Of a DNA stretch of 13,935 nucleotides, positions 1 through 7,557 are shown piece after piece. The notes beneath the pieces were generated by a model. That model did no database searches. It saw nothing but the letters and a program-made list of their open reading frames with translations, and had not been told where the DNA came from. Numbering within the stretch: the stretch's first letter is position 1; every line of letters starts with the position of its first letter. The translations under genes and the position numbers were made by a program. Source of the stretch: Candidatus Odinarchaeota archaeon (GTDB lineage: Archaea > Asgardarchaeota > JAGGXT01); NCBI GenBank assembly GCA_021162905.1, contig JAGGXT010000122.1, forward strand, positions 1-13,935, in the 5' to 3' direction.

Positions 1-1
1 A

Positions 2-475
2 TTTCCAAGATTTTCATCTTACTACGATGAAATACTTAAAAAGGTTAAAGAAAGTGAAAAAATAAATATTGAATTGAACACACTAATCAAAAAAATACTT
101 GTTAAATTACAACTCTATATTGAAAAGTATAATATTTACAAAGCAAATCGGGAAATATCACCACTTCTGGAAAATCTTAAATCTCTACAAAATAACCTTA
201 CGGTTGAAGAAAGTAACCTGACACAAGTTATAGAAACCGTCAATAAGGCATCTAAAACGATCATTGAGATAGAGGAACGAATCCCTCTTAGCCCTGAGGA
301 CAGAAAAATTCTTGAATCTTTACATCAAATATTTGGAGGAAACAAAGGATTAGTAAGTGAAGTAACTTTTAAACAACTCAAAAATTTAACTGGTCTTGAA
401 ACAGGAAAATTATTAGAGTCGCTATTTAAGTTGGAAGCTAAGGGATTTTTAAAGATAGAAATTTCTATCGGGTGA
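2..475 (+). CDS. Coiled-coil protein with C-terminal winged helix, 5' partial
   Basis: The frame is open from base 2, so the gene begins before the window; a TTG at 74 is only an internal codon of this open frame. The visible part is rich in Lys, Glu and Leu with heptad-like spacing, suggesting a coiled coil. The last ~60 residues (from SPEDRKILESLHQIF to the end) read like a winged helix: helix, turn, a recognition-like helix around VTFKQLKNLTGLE, then GFLKIEIS as the wing. A DNA-binding or adaptor role is inference; I do not recognise the family. The next gene starts 5 bases after the stop, and the stop codon lies inside that gene's ribosome-binding sequence, so the two are likely cotranscribed. 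Confidence 0.7.
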   Translation, partial: FPRFSSYYDEILKKVKESEKINIELNTLIKKILVKLQLYIEKYNIYKANREISPLLENLKSLQNNLTVEESNLTQVIETVNKASKTIIEIEERIPLSPEDRKILESLHQIFGGNKGLVSEVTFKQLKNLTGLETGKLLESLFKLEAKGFLKIEISIG

Positions 476-479
476 TCCC

Positions 480-920
480 ATGTCACATAACGTTCCAACT
501 CTTCCTTCATTTTACGATCATGACCTAATAGTTAACTACTTATTACGAAAATTAAAAAATGTAGGAAATAAGATTTTACTTCGCACAGGATCAGGCAACG
601 AATTGGAAATTGGCAGATTATATGTAGAAACAGGAAAACCTGATATTATAATTGAGATAAGAATTAATGTAAGATCTCTGCTTCAAGCAGCTAATATTGA
701 GATAAAAAAAGATTTAGAGTCACGTGTCCCGATATTTATTGAAGTTGAAAAGGAATTTGATAATGCACGTAAAGACTTTAAGGAGACTAATTATATCGTT
801 CGGATACCTGCTATAGTAGTGGGGGAAATAGCTACCGGACGTAGTACTTCCATACTTGGCTATGAAACTATAATGGGATTAGAGATAAATGTAAAAGGAA
901 TAAACTACCAGATGCTCTAA
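480..920 (+). CDS. Conserved-looking hypothetical protein, 146 aa
   Basis: ATG at 480 follows GGGTGATC, a good Shine-Dalgarno match that overlaps the upstream stop codon, so the start is well supported and coupled to the gene before it. The protein is a compact alpha/beta chain with no membrane segment or signal peptide. A central stretch, GKPDIIIEIRINV, has the PD and acidic spacing loosely seen in PD-(D/E)xK nucleases, but the final Lys is Arg and the match is too weak to call. The rest (VPIFIEVEKEFDNARKDF, then an alternating beta region) is not recognised. It is the last gene of this short plus-strand operon; a T-run at 950-954 could end transcription. Confidence 0.75.
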   Translation: MSHNVPTLPSFYDHDLIVNYLLRKLKNVGNKILLRTGSGNELEIGRLYVETGKPDIIIEIRINVRSLLQAANIEIKKDLESRVPIFIEVEKEFDNARKDFKETNYIVRIPAIVVGEIATGRSTSILGYETIMGLEINVKGINYQML

Positions 921-1119
921 ATTTCAATGCTTAAATATATTAATCAATCTTTTTAGGTGTCAGACTGATAAATTATGTAATATTATAGAATTTTAATTTA
1001 ATGCTCATTAATGTTTGAAAGTTCCTGAGTCTTTAGATCTGCCTGTAAAATTTGCTAAGTGGTTTTTAATTCTTTGTATCTTTCCTGCAGTCTTTTAAAT
1101 ATTATATCTACGGGTATTA

Positions 1120-1629
1120 CTAAAAATCTAATCCTTCTCGAGCGCTTTCATCCCTCTCAAAGAACTCGTAGCCAAAAAATTCAAACAAAGCTTCTAGCAT
1201 GAACCAGACGGTTTTCTGATAAATATCTAGCCATTCGTTTAATTTCTTTTCATCGTATTTTACCGCGGCTGGACAATTGGAATGTTCTCCCCATTTCTCA
1301 GATATTTCAAAAGATGGAAAATGAGGATGTAAATAGTTGTTTAAAGGTCTAATTATTTCTTCTTCGACCCAATTCTCTATCTTAGATCTTAAAATTTTTC
1401 TTTTAGGTTTCTCCTTTTCTCCGCATATTTTTTGGTACAATGCTAGGGGAATTTTATATGTACCTTTAACCCATTTCTTAAAGGCATCATTTTCTCCTAA
1501 GAACTCGAAGTATAGGCTGACTAGGAAATTTTCAATTACTGGTCTTAAAACCTGCATAGCATTACGGTAGTGGCCGCATAGGGCTAAGAAAACGCTGCAT
1601 TTTAAATCCCTTATGTAATGAAGTAACAC
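1120..1629 (-). CDS. HEPN-like helical protein, probably the 3' part of a gene starting at 1878
   Basis: 169 residues from a GTG at 1629, almost all helical. The motif R94-PLNNYL-H101 fits the RX4-6H signature of HEPN RNase domains, and the LALCGHYRNAMQVLRPVIENFL stretch looks like the helical scaffold of such families. The GTG has no Shine-Dalgarno sequence. The same frame continues upstream through TAG, Ser codon, TAG (1660-1668) into the ORF beginning at 1878, which has a good promoter and ribosome-binding site. I infer that this is the C-terminal part of one gene interrupted by two amber codons. If translated alone it would be an isolated HEPN-like toxin candidate. Family assignment is moderate, RNase activity inferred. 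Confidence 0.5.
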   Translation of the reverse strand: MLLHYIRDLKCSVFLALCGHYRNAMQVLRPVIENFLVSLYFEFLGENDAFKKWVKGTYKIPLALYQKICGEKEKPKRKILRSKIENWVEEEIIRPLNNYLHPHFPSFEISEKWGEHSNCPAAVKYDEKKLNEWLDIYQKTVWFMLEALFEFFGYEFFERDESAREGLDF

Positions 1630-1665
1630 AACGCAAATCGGTATGTTGCCATATTTTTCCTATGA

Positions 1666-1878
1666 CTAATGCAAATCTGCAAAGACATTTAATGCAACTT
1701 GAAAGGATGCACAGCAGGATTTTTTCGAATTAACAGTTGCTCCAAGGACAAATAATTCGTTTCCTTCAAATTTTCCTAATTTTCTAAAGAAATCAATACA
1801 TTCTATATATTCGCACCTAAAACACTTCAATTTAAAGATTTTTCCATCGACCGTCGCGTTTGCCTCAACTTTCTCCAT
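1666..1878 (-). CDS. Cys-containing N-terminal segment of the interrupted HEPN-like gene
   Basis: 70 residues from ATG at 1878, well supported: GGAGG (plus coordinates 1888-1892) precedes it with about 9 bases spacing, and a TATA-like ATTATATAAC lies farther upstream (1919-1930). The chain has five Cys (KCFRCEYIEC and KKSCCASF) that might bind metal. It stops at TAG (1666-1668) in the same frame as the following ORF ending at 1120; the only in-frame stops between them are two TAGs separated by one Ser codon. I read this as the first part of one ~250-residue protein, now split. A stand-alone 70-residue protein is the alternative. Confidence 0.5.
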   Translation of the reverse strand: MEKVEANATVDGKIFKLKCFRCEYIECIDFFRKLGKFEGNELFVLGATVNSKKSCCASFQVALNVFADLH

Positions 1879-2199
1879 TACTAAAAGCCTCCAATAACTT
1901 CTTCCATACTTTAAACCCCGTTATATAATGTTTGACCCATTAAGTCTTTTTTAAATTTACTAACGATTATTTTCCAATTTAAAAAATTACAACTTTCTCG
2001 CGTATAAAATTCATATTAAACCAAATTTAAGGGATCACATTCTAAAACATTAGAAGATACTATATGTATAGCAGGGTCTTCAAGAGACACTGTGGCAGTT
2101 CTAAGTAAGATTAACGAGGCTATATTAGTTGTCAAGATGTTGTTGTTAAAGTCATAAGGATGTATGGTATGGGAAACCTTGGGACAGACCTTGATGAAC
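1879..2199. other. Intergenic stretch with possible decayed coding remnant
   Basis: This gap carries the promoter of the minus-strand gene starting at 1878 near its left end. Further right, plus-strand frames read in a protein-like way (about 2020-2245, for example IAGSSRDTVAVLSKINEAILVV then, after a frame change near 2131-2137, KVIRMYGMGNLGTDLDELFS), without a start codon or ribosome-binding site. I do not recognise the product. It may be a decayed gene or chance. Confidence 0.25.
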
Positions 2200-2554
2200 T
2201 GTTTTCTGTTTCCATCCGATTAATATCGGAATCGTTTTCTAGTTGATATATTTTCTGAAAACTTCTGGGATTAAGGCACGGTATTTCTTCTGATTTGATT
2301 TTTATGAATTTTATGTCTTTGATGTTAGGGTTTTGCGGTTAAAACCTATTTCTATGTCTGTGAGATAATGGTCTATCTTTACTGTCGGTAGATTAGGACA
2401 TGCTTTCTCTAATCATATCTTCTACCGATGTTTTGCCTCTCTTTTTGATTTTTATTACGTATACGCCTTTTGCTTCCGGTGGATCAGCGTCTGCTATATT
2501 TTGAAATTTAAAATCTACAAAAAGCTTGTTGCAGCAGTTTTCTTGACTATGCAT
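2200..2554 (-). pseudogene. Frameshifted small gene, GIY-YIG-like N-terminus
   Basis: The open part is 2554-2393 (53 residues). ATG at 2554 is preferred over an upstream GTG at 2578 because GGAGAAG precedes it by 9-10 bases; a TATA-like TTTATAAATTT lies at 2614-2624. The sequence PPEAKGVYVIKIKKRG resembles the first strand of GIY-YIG nucleases, with GVY in place of GIY. After the stop at 2393 the protein-like reading continues in another frame (TVKIDHYLTDIEIGFNRK) and then back in the first (NIKDIKFIKIKSEEIPCLN), implying two compensating frame changes near 2390 and 2335. The true 3' end cannot be fixed; the left limit given is approximate. The GIY-YIG assignment is tentative. Confidence 0.35.
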
Positions 2555-2896
2555 GGGTATCTTCTCCTTTTTAAGCACGGAAGTGCACTGTAAGATATTG
2601 TAACGTACCGGAAATTTATAAATTTGAGTTACAATTTTCTCTCGGTTTTTATGGAAAAATTGTGTGGCGGTTTTGAGGAAAGTTAATGGAAGTATTGTGG
2701 TTAACGTTTTCTTTGACGTTTAATAGATTTGGAAATTATATAAGGACTTGGTTAAGTTAAAGCATGCATATGATGTATTGGAATGCTATACCAGCTCTTA
2801 AATGATCGTAAGAGTAAAGGAAGATATAATGAATACACAGATTTTTCACGAGAAGGAATATATTCAAAACAATAAAAAGAATTAGGGGAGTAACAC
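2555..2896. other. Non-coding gap with a promoter for the minus-strand gene on its left
   Basis: No supportable ORF. It holds the palindromic TATA-like AAATTTATAAATTT at 2612-2625, placed to serve the minus-strand gene starting at 2554. The rest is AT-rich with nothing I can identify; the right end is the region after the stop of the HEPN/zinc-ribbon gene. Confidence 0.4.
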
Positions 2897-3688
2897 TTAT
2901 TCAACTTTCTCTTCTTCTCCAATTTCAACAGCCAAAACTATATGTCCGCAATTTTTGCATAGATATTGGTTTTGGAACCATTCTAGGGGGCCTCCACATC
3001 TTGTGCATTTGGTTGGAAGTTCTTTCTGTTTCTTAGTTTTGTTCCTTCTAAAATGTGCAGCAAGAATTGCGTGTAGCCATTTTTTCCATTGCTCTATAGT
3101 AATTTCAAGAAGCTTAACGAAAAAGTCCAATTTACCTTTTAACATTTCTCCTTTAATGAAAGTTATTTTCATATCATCTATCTTAAATTCGGCATTAATA
3201 TCGGATATTGCATTGTTGTGAACAATGACGTTTCTAATCTTTATTAATGTTTGCCATATTCTATATTGTTCTTCATCCATCAGTTCAGTTTCTTGAGATC
3301 TTTTCATTATTGCACTTAGATAGACGGGTTCACCTCGTTGTAACTTTTCTCTCAATTTTTTAAAAGATTCGTCATTTACGATTTTCAGAGTTTCTTTAGC
3401 AGAATATTCTATAAGTGAAAGAGCAGAAACAAAGGCCCATTTAGTGATTGTCAAAACTCTTTGAGCGTTATCTTTCCTTAGGCGCTCTATTTCATCTTTT
3501 GATAACGATGGTGGAGGAGGTTTTCTCCATATTTGGAAGTAATAGGTCAATAATTCAAGAGTTAACGTCGTATTGTTAAATATCATGCTAAAAGTGTTTG
3601 GACACTTCGAACAGATTCTTGCGAGCCAGTTTCCATAAATCTTCAATCTTTTACGAATTATCTTAAGAGATTGAAGTAACTTTTCCAA
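2897..3688 (-). CDS. HEPN-domain protein with C-terminal zinc ribbon
   Basis: 263 residues from a TTG start at 3688, preceded by AAAGGAAGTG as ribosome-binding sequence. The middle is all-helical (about residues 75-215) and contains R152-NVIV-H157, a match to the RX4H active-site motif of HEPN ribonucleases, in the typical context KIRNVIVHNN. Residues 228-247 form a zinc ribbon: CTRC, 12 residues, CKNC. HEPN proteins are commonly toxins or defence RNases; whether this one cleaves RNA is inference. The zinc ribbon could contact nucleic acid or a partner. No nucleotidyltransferase (MNT) partner is adjacent. A palindromic sequence upstream (3765-3777) is shared with the promoter of the Argonaute operon. 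I am fairly sure of the fold, less of the role. Confidence 0.7.
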   Translation of the reverse strand: MEKLLQSLKIIRKRLKIYGNWLARICSKCPNTFSMIFNNTTLTLELLTYYFQIWRKPPPPSLSKDEIERLRKDNAQRVLTITKWAFVSALSLIEYSAKETLKIVNDESFKKLREKLQRGEPVYLSAIMKRSQETELMDEEQYRIWQTLIKIRNVIVHNNAISDINAEFKIDDMKITFIKGEMLKGKLDFFVKLLEITIEQWKKWLHAILAAHFRRNKTKKQKELPTKCTRCGGPLEWFQNQYLCKNCGHIVLAVEIGEEEKVE

Positions 3689-4097
3689 AATTTACACTTC
3701 CTTTACATGAAGTAGAGCGGAATCTGTCGGGTAATATCTGGATTACAGGGCAATTTCTAAGATTTAAAGATATCTTCGCATATGTCGAAATTTTCATTTA
3801 TCTTTTTCTTTCTATAATGTGATTTTGCGATAAAAGGTCTTACCTAAGTGATATCCCCTCTTCTTTTACGTTTGAAACGGTCTCTCCAAAGATGCGACTT
3901 AACAATTAGGCATATAATCACCTAATTTTTAATGTAATTTCAGTATCTATAGGATTTATCTCCTCCTTTTTCAACTACCCCACCAACTCTTCTACAGTTA
4001 ATAATCTCGTTAATATAGAATCCTGCCATTTCATCGAATCTAATAATGACAATTTCCTAGTACTTAGTTTTAGTTTTTATTTTTTGATTAAAGATTT
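3689..4097. other. Non-coding gap upstream of the HEPN/zinc-ribbon gene
   Basis: No ORF with a plausible start or composition. The left part should hold the minus-strand promoter of the HEPN gene; GATATCTTTAAATC on the minus strand (about 3761-3774) is a TATA candidate, though some 75 bases from the start. The right part follows the stop of the pentapeptide gene and contains T-rich runs near 4074-4085 on the plus strand. Nothing else identified. Confidence 0.4.
3765..3777. repeat. 13-base repeat with palindrome, copy 1
   Basis: TAAAGATATCTTC here is identical to 8736-8748. Its core AAGATATCTT is a perfect 10-base palindrome. This copy lies upstream of the HEPN/zinc-ribbon gene; the other overlaps the promoter of the Argonaute operon. 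A shared operator is possible, but a 13-base AT-rich match in 14 kb can arise by chance. Confidence 0.35.
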
Positions 4098-6057
4098 TTA
4101 GTGTCTTATTTTCCTTTCTAGTTTTCTTTTGAGTGAAATGTATAAGGAGCCCAGAGTTGGGATGGAGATAAGTCTTTCAATTAGTGTTGTTATTTTTCCG
4201 TCCCATTTAAGCTGGAAAAATGCTTCTGCACTAATTTTTAGTCGTGTTAGGAAAAATTTTGCTGTGTTTACATTCCAATGTTCTAAGAGGAATTCTATAA
4301 AACTGGGAAAATTTAATTGGTCTAACAAAAGTTTTGATACGGTGGATAAAAATATTGATATTACAGGTGTTAAAGCAAAAGCTAGGATAATGACGGGAAT
4401 CCAAATTATAGGTCTAGCGATGCTTTCACCGTAGAGACAAAGCCATCTATAAAGCAGCAATATGGATGATTCAAGGAAATTAGCGAAAAAGCTAGAAATT
4501 GAACGAGTTCTTTTCTTAAATGCTAGTTTTCTTTTTAGATCCATTTCCTCTACAAAAAACTTACCGGATTCCTCATATTTCAAATAGTAGTCGTAATTCT
4601 CTCTGAGGCCTCTCAGAACCGTTAAAACATTATCCATGGTCAAATCCTCGTCCCTTACCAGTTTCTCGTTATATTCATTTCTTAATTCATTAAAATTTAA
4701 TAGTGTTTTCTCAACTTCTTTCTTCCATCTATCTTTGTCGAGAAATCGCTTTAATATGTTAAGCCTTGTCATGTCAGCTTCTGTAATCTCGAGATTTTCA
4801 AGAAGCATGCGCTCAAGAACCTCTTTTTCTTTATATAACTGGTTAAATTTGTGCCTTAATTCTTCTTTAAGCTTTGATTCGTTGTTTAAGAGGATTTCCA
4901 AATGTTTCTTTTTCTCTTTGAAGAAGTTTTCCTTTTCCCTCCAAGAGTTCTTTAAGATGAGAAGTTTTCCATCATAACACTCTTCCCACTTTACGTTTCT
5001 AAATCTCACTCTTTCCAAATCTACATGGATAAATGAAACCCTCCTCATATCCGTTCCATCAAAAATAACATTCTTTTGAACCTCAAAGGAAACTCTTCTG
5101 AATGAAATCATCTTATAAGGATCTAAACAATTTGCTAAGAAATCTGGAGAAAAATCAGCATCCTTAAAGCTAACACTCCCAAGAAATCTGGCACCATCAA
5201 ACCGCACGGACCCAAGAAACAAGACTTCTCCAAAATATGCTACTTCCTTGAATATTGCACCAGTAAAATCTATTTCTCCACTGAATATTGCTTTATAAAA
5301 GTCTACTTCCGAGAAAGTTACACCTGAAAATTTTACTATCCCCAGAAAATTTGCTTCGTGAAAATATACTTCTTCCGTGAATACCGCATTTGAAAAATAT
5401 ATTATTTTCGTGGATATCACTTTACTGAAGTCTGCTTTTCCATGGAATATTGCTCTAGAGAAGTCTGCTTTTCCCGAGAAAATTGCACATGGAAAATATA
5501 CTGTACTCCAGAATCTTACCTCAGGAAAATATGTATCTTTCGTGAATGTTACTCTCTGGTAAAATCTGCTCCTTCCGCAAATTGTGCTCCCGAAAAATCT
5601 GCCTCCCTTAAAAATGTAGCATCGAGGAAATGCGGTATTTCCTCGAATTTTGCATTAACAAAATATACTCCTTTAGCAAAATGTGTTTTTGAAAAATCTA
5701 CTATTCCTTGGAAACGTGTTCCATTGAAATTGGTTTTGCCGTGGAATTTGGTGTGTGTGAAGTAAATGTTTTTCGTGAATGTTCTTTTTGAGAGGTTTAT
5801 ATCTGGTAGGTTGAATCCTATGAACTTTGTTTCACCTTTTTCAAGTAGGTTCATGAAAGCTTCTCGAACCTCATCTTCATGTTCCCTCCAGTAATTTGGA
5901 TGGTGAAAGATACAGTAACCATCTCTACAACAGCATCTCTAGGACATTCAAATCTTCTTTTTACCCCAGATTCAAAATCAAAATATTCTACTTCCTCTTC
6001 TCTTCCATATCTACATTTTTTTAATTCTTTTTGGTTGTTTTTCAAGATACACACCAT
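4098..6057 (-). pseudogene. Pentapeptide-repeat membrane protein, broken by two frameshifts
   Basis: Three adjacent minus-strand ORFs (6057-5851, 5854-5549, and a frame open to about 5583 and running to 4098) are pieces of one gene. Adding one base near 5922-5925 joins RRFECPRDAVVE to DGYCIFHHPNYWREHEDEV; adding one T in the four-base run at 5561-5564 joins GADF to YQRVTFTKDTYF, keeping the repeat phase. The repaired gene has exactly 653 codons plus stop. Order: short N-terminus with Cys and CIFHHPNYW; about 25 pentapeptide repeats with Phe every fifth residue, predicted right-handed quadrilateral helix; charged coiled coil; a hydrophobic segment (PIIWIPVIILAFALTPVISI) and a basic tail. Such proteins are common in archaea and bacteria, with unknown function here. 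A TATA-like box at 6082-6093 fits the start at 6057. Confidence 0.75.
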
Positions 6058-6081
6058 TAAAGGCTTGAATTTTATTTACGT

Positions 6082-6093
6082 GGTTTTATATTA
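6082..6093 (-). promoter_or_regulatory. TATA-like box for the pentapeptide gene
   Basis: The minus strand reads TAATATAAAACC, centred about 30 bases before the ATG at 6057. No Shine-Dalgarno sequence precedes the ATG, so a leaderless or very short-leader transcript is likely. Confidence 0.5.
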
Positions 6094-6266
6094 GTTGATG
6101 GTAATATAGATAGCTTTGCGAATAGTGTGTCACAGATGCTAGATTTATCTAGGAAAGTAATTAGCTTTCTTGCTTTTTTGTTGGAATTTAGCTTGTGTGA
6201 AACAAGTTACTGTCTCTATCTGTTAATATGTTTAGATGCTTATGTACGTTAGTGGTTTGAGTTCTT

Positions 6267-6623
6267 TTAACATTCATCATCGATATAGCCTCTTTCTACC
6301 TTTACGCAGGGCCTTAGGTAGGGGCAACCTTGGTTTTCAACTTTTAGATTATTTCGGCCTGTATAGCTGGATGTGCAGTGTGTGTTATAAGGGGGTTGGT
6401 GGGTGAAGATTAGGAGGCATTCGACGTCTTTGATTATTTGTTCGGTTATGCGTTTGTAGCTTGTTTCTTCGATGTAACCTAGCCATATGGTTAAACCATG
6501 TATATTTAAATCGAAGTCTTGGATGGTATTTTTAACTTCGCTTTGAACGTCTTGAAAATATGCGATTCCTATATAGAGTAGGGTTGGACCACGGGAAAAA
6601 GCATAAAAATAGCAGTCTTCCAT
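6267..6623 (-). CDS. Small GIY-YIG-like protein
   Basis: 118 residues from ATG at 6623, with no clear Shine-Dalgarno sequence. The N-terminal part has aromatic strand residues followed by LLYIGIAYFQDV (YIG at 17-19), the second half of a GIY-YIG signature. Further on, EQIIKDVECLLIFTHQPPYNT places a Glu (E68) and the HQPPYN stretch (75-80) where GIY-YIG proteins carry the metal-binding Glu and a conserved Asn. The tail has several Cys and the phrase NNLKVENQGCPYLRP. Members of this fold cut or nick DNA, but the classic GIY element is degenerate here, so catalytic activity is uncertain. It is a single gene between the pentapeptide gene and the TIM-barrel operon. Confidence 0.5.
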   Translation of the reverse strand: MEDCYFYAFSRGPTLLYIGIAYFQDVQSEVKNTIQDFDLNIHGLTIWLGYIEETSYKRITEQIIKDVECLLIFTHQPPYNTHCTSSYTGRNNLKVENQGCPYLRPCVKVERGYIDDEC

Positions 6624-6876
6624 GTTTGAAAGATTTTTGTAGCTTGTTTTTTCCCACCAAGAACTACAAATTCCATCATCTACCCACCTCTTTCGCTAAA
6701 ACTTTTTATCGGAAATTAAAATGCTACTGCGCTTTCGTTTTTTCAAGGAGCAAGATTCGGTTACAATTAAGTTTCAAATTGATTTGCTTTTTATTGAAGT
6801 TATGCTATTTTTAAAGCACATTAACTGTTTATTTAGAGGTTAGAAATGATAAGTATGGGCAGAAGTTGGCGTATTA

Positions 6877-7131
6877 TTATGTTTGTAGGTATTTTTTAAT
6901 TATTTTTGTTATTATGTTGTTTATTTTTTCTTTGTTTTGTTCTATGTCTTCTGGAGAGGTTATTCCTTCTGATTTTAGATTTTTTACTATTTCATTTGCA
7001 ATTTCTTCTGCAACTTCTTTTAGTTCTTCTTCTTTTATCTTTTCTACTTTTTCGTTTTTGCTTTCTTTAATCATTTCTATTATGAGGTTTTTTATGTAGA
7101 GTTTTAGGAATTCCATAAAGTTGATATTCAT
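6877..7131 (-). CDS. Small charged helical protein, 84 aa
   Basis: The ATG at 7131 is chosen because AAAGGGGAACC lies just before it (AGGGG, about 7 bases spacing); an earlier start at 7170 would add 13 basic residues and has no such site. The protein is almost entirely helical, with a hydrophobic first half (FMEFLKLYIKNLIIEMIK) and a Lys/Glu-rich second half, probably a coiled coil or oligomerisation module. Its first 65 bases overlap the end of the upstream gene in another frame. I do not recognise a family. It is the last gene of the apparent operon that starts at 8586. Confidence 0.55.
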   Translation of the reverse strand: MNINFMEFLKLYIKNLIIEMIKESKNEKVEKIKEEELKEVAEEIANEIVKNLKSEGITSPEDIEQNKEKINNIITKIIKKYLQT

Positions 7132-7546
7132 TTTGGTTCCCCTTTGTTGTTTTTTCGGCAATTTCTTCAAATGTTCTGGATAATGCTTTTTCTATAATTT
7201 TTCTCATTAATTTTGTACCTTTTATTCCTACGGCTTCCATAACTCCTTTAGCTACGTTGTCTGAGTAGATTTTTATTGCTGCTGTTGATATTCCAGTTTT
7301 CACGGCTTCTTGGATGCTTCCTGTTTTAGTATATGTTTTGTAGGCTTTTACTGTTGCTTCGATAGCTGTTGTGAGGAACGACAAACCGTAGTAGTCGAAT
7401 AATATTTCGGCCGCAAATTTTATTGTTTCTTTAGCTATTTTTCCTCTCTTTCCTTTTGTAAAGTCCTCTAGTTTTTTGGATTGTATTATTTTGGGTTGTT
7501 CTTTCTTTTTCTTTTGTTTACGTTTTGATCGGTATCCTCCACCCAA
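7067..7546 (-). CDS. Basic hypothetical protein with helical core, 159 aa
   Basis: It starts at TTG 7546, 11 bases after the stop of the TIM-barrel gene; AAGGGGAT in that gap, overlapping the stop codon, is the ribosome-binding site. The first 45 residues are extremely basic (MGGGYRSKRKQKKKKEQ and on), suggesting nucleic-acid contact. Residues 45-130 are helical and partly hydrophobic (SFLTTAIEATVKAY, AVKTGISTAAIKIY), with Gly/Ala patterns that could insert in or lie on a membrane. The C-terminal ~20 residues overlap the next gene and look less protein-like. Function unknown. Small lysine-rich proteins like this are frequent in archaeal mobile elements, which is only suggestive. Confidence 0.55.
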   Translation of the reverse strand: MGGGYRSKRKQKKKKEQPKIIQSKKLEDFTKGKRGKIAKETIKFAAEILFDYYGLSFLTTAIEATVKAYKTYTKTGSIQEAVKTGISTAAIKIYSDNVAKGVMEAVGIKGTKLMRKIIEKALSRTFEEIAEKTTKGNQNEYQLYGIPKTLHKKPHNRND

Positions 7547-7557
7547 TTCCTATCCCC

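Noticed and set aside
601..680. PD-(D/E)xK nuclease motif in the 146-residue protein
   Set aside because: Only KPDIIIEIR fits loosely; the required Lys is absent and the surrounding secondary structure is not convincing.
1660..1668. Pyrrolysine insertion at TAG codons
   Set aside because: Two TAGs one codon apart are not typical of Pyl proteins, and nothing in the window indicates a pyl system.
4636..4977. Plus-strand ORF of 113 codons rich in Ser and Phe
   Set aside because: It lies antisense to the coiled-coil part of the pentapeptide protein; its composition is that of a reversed Lys/Glu-rich gene, and there is no ribosome-binding site.
5442..5765. Plus-strand ORFs rich in Cys, Lys and Ser
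   Set aside because: Antisense shadow of the pentapeptide repeats; the minus strand shows the Phe periodicity through the whole stretch.
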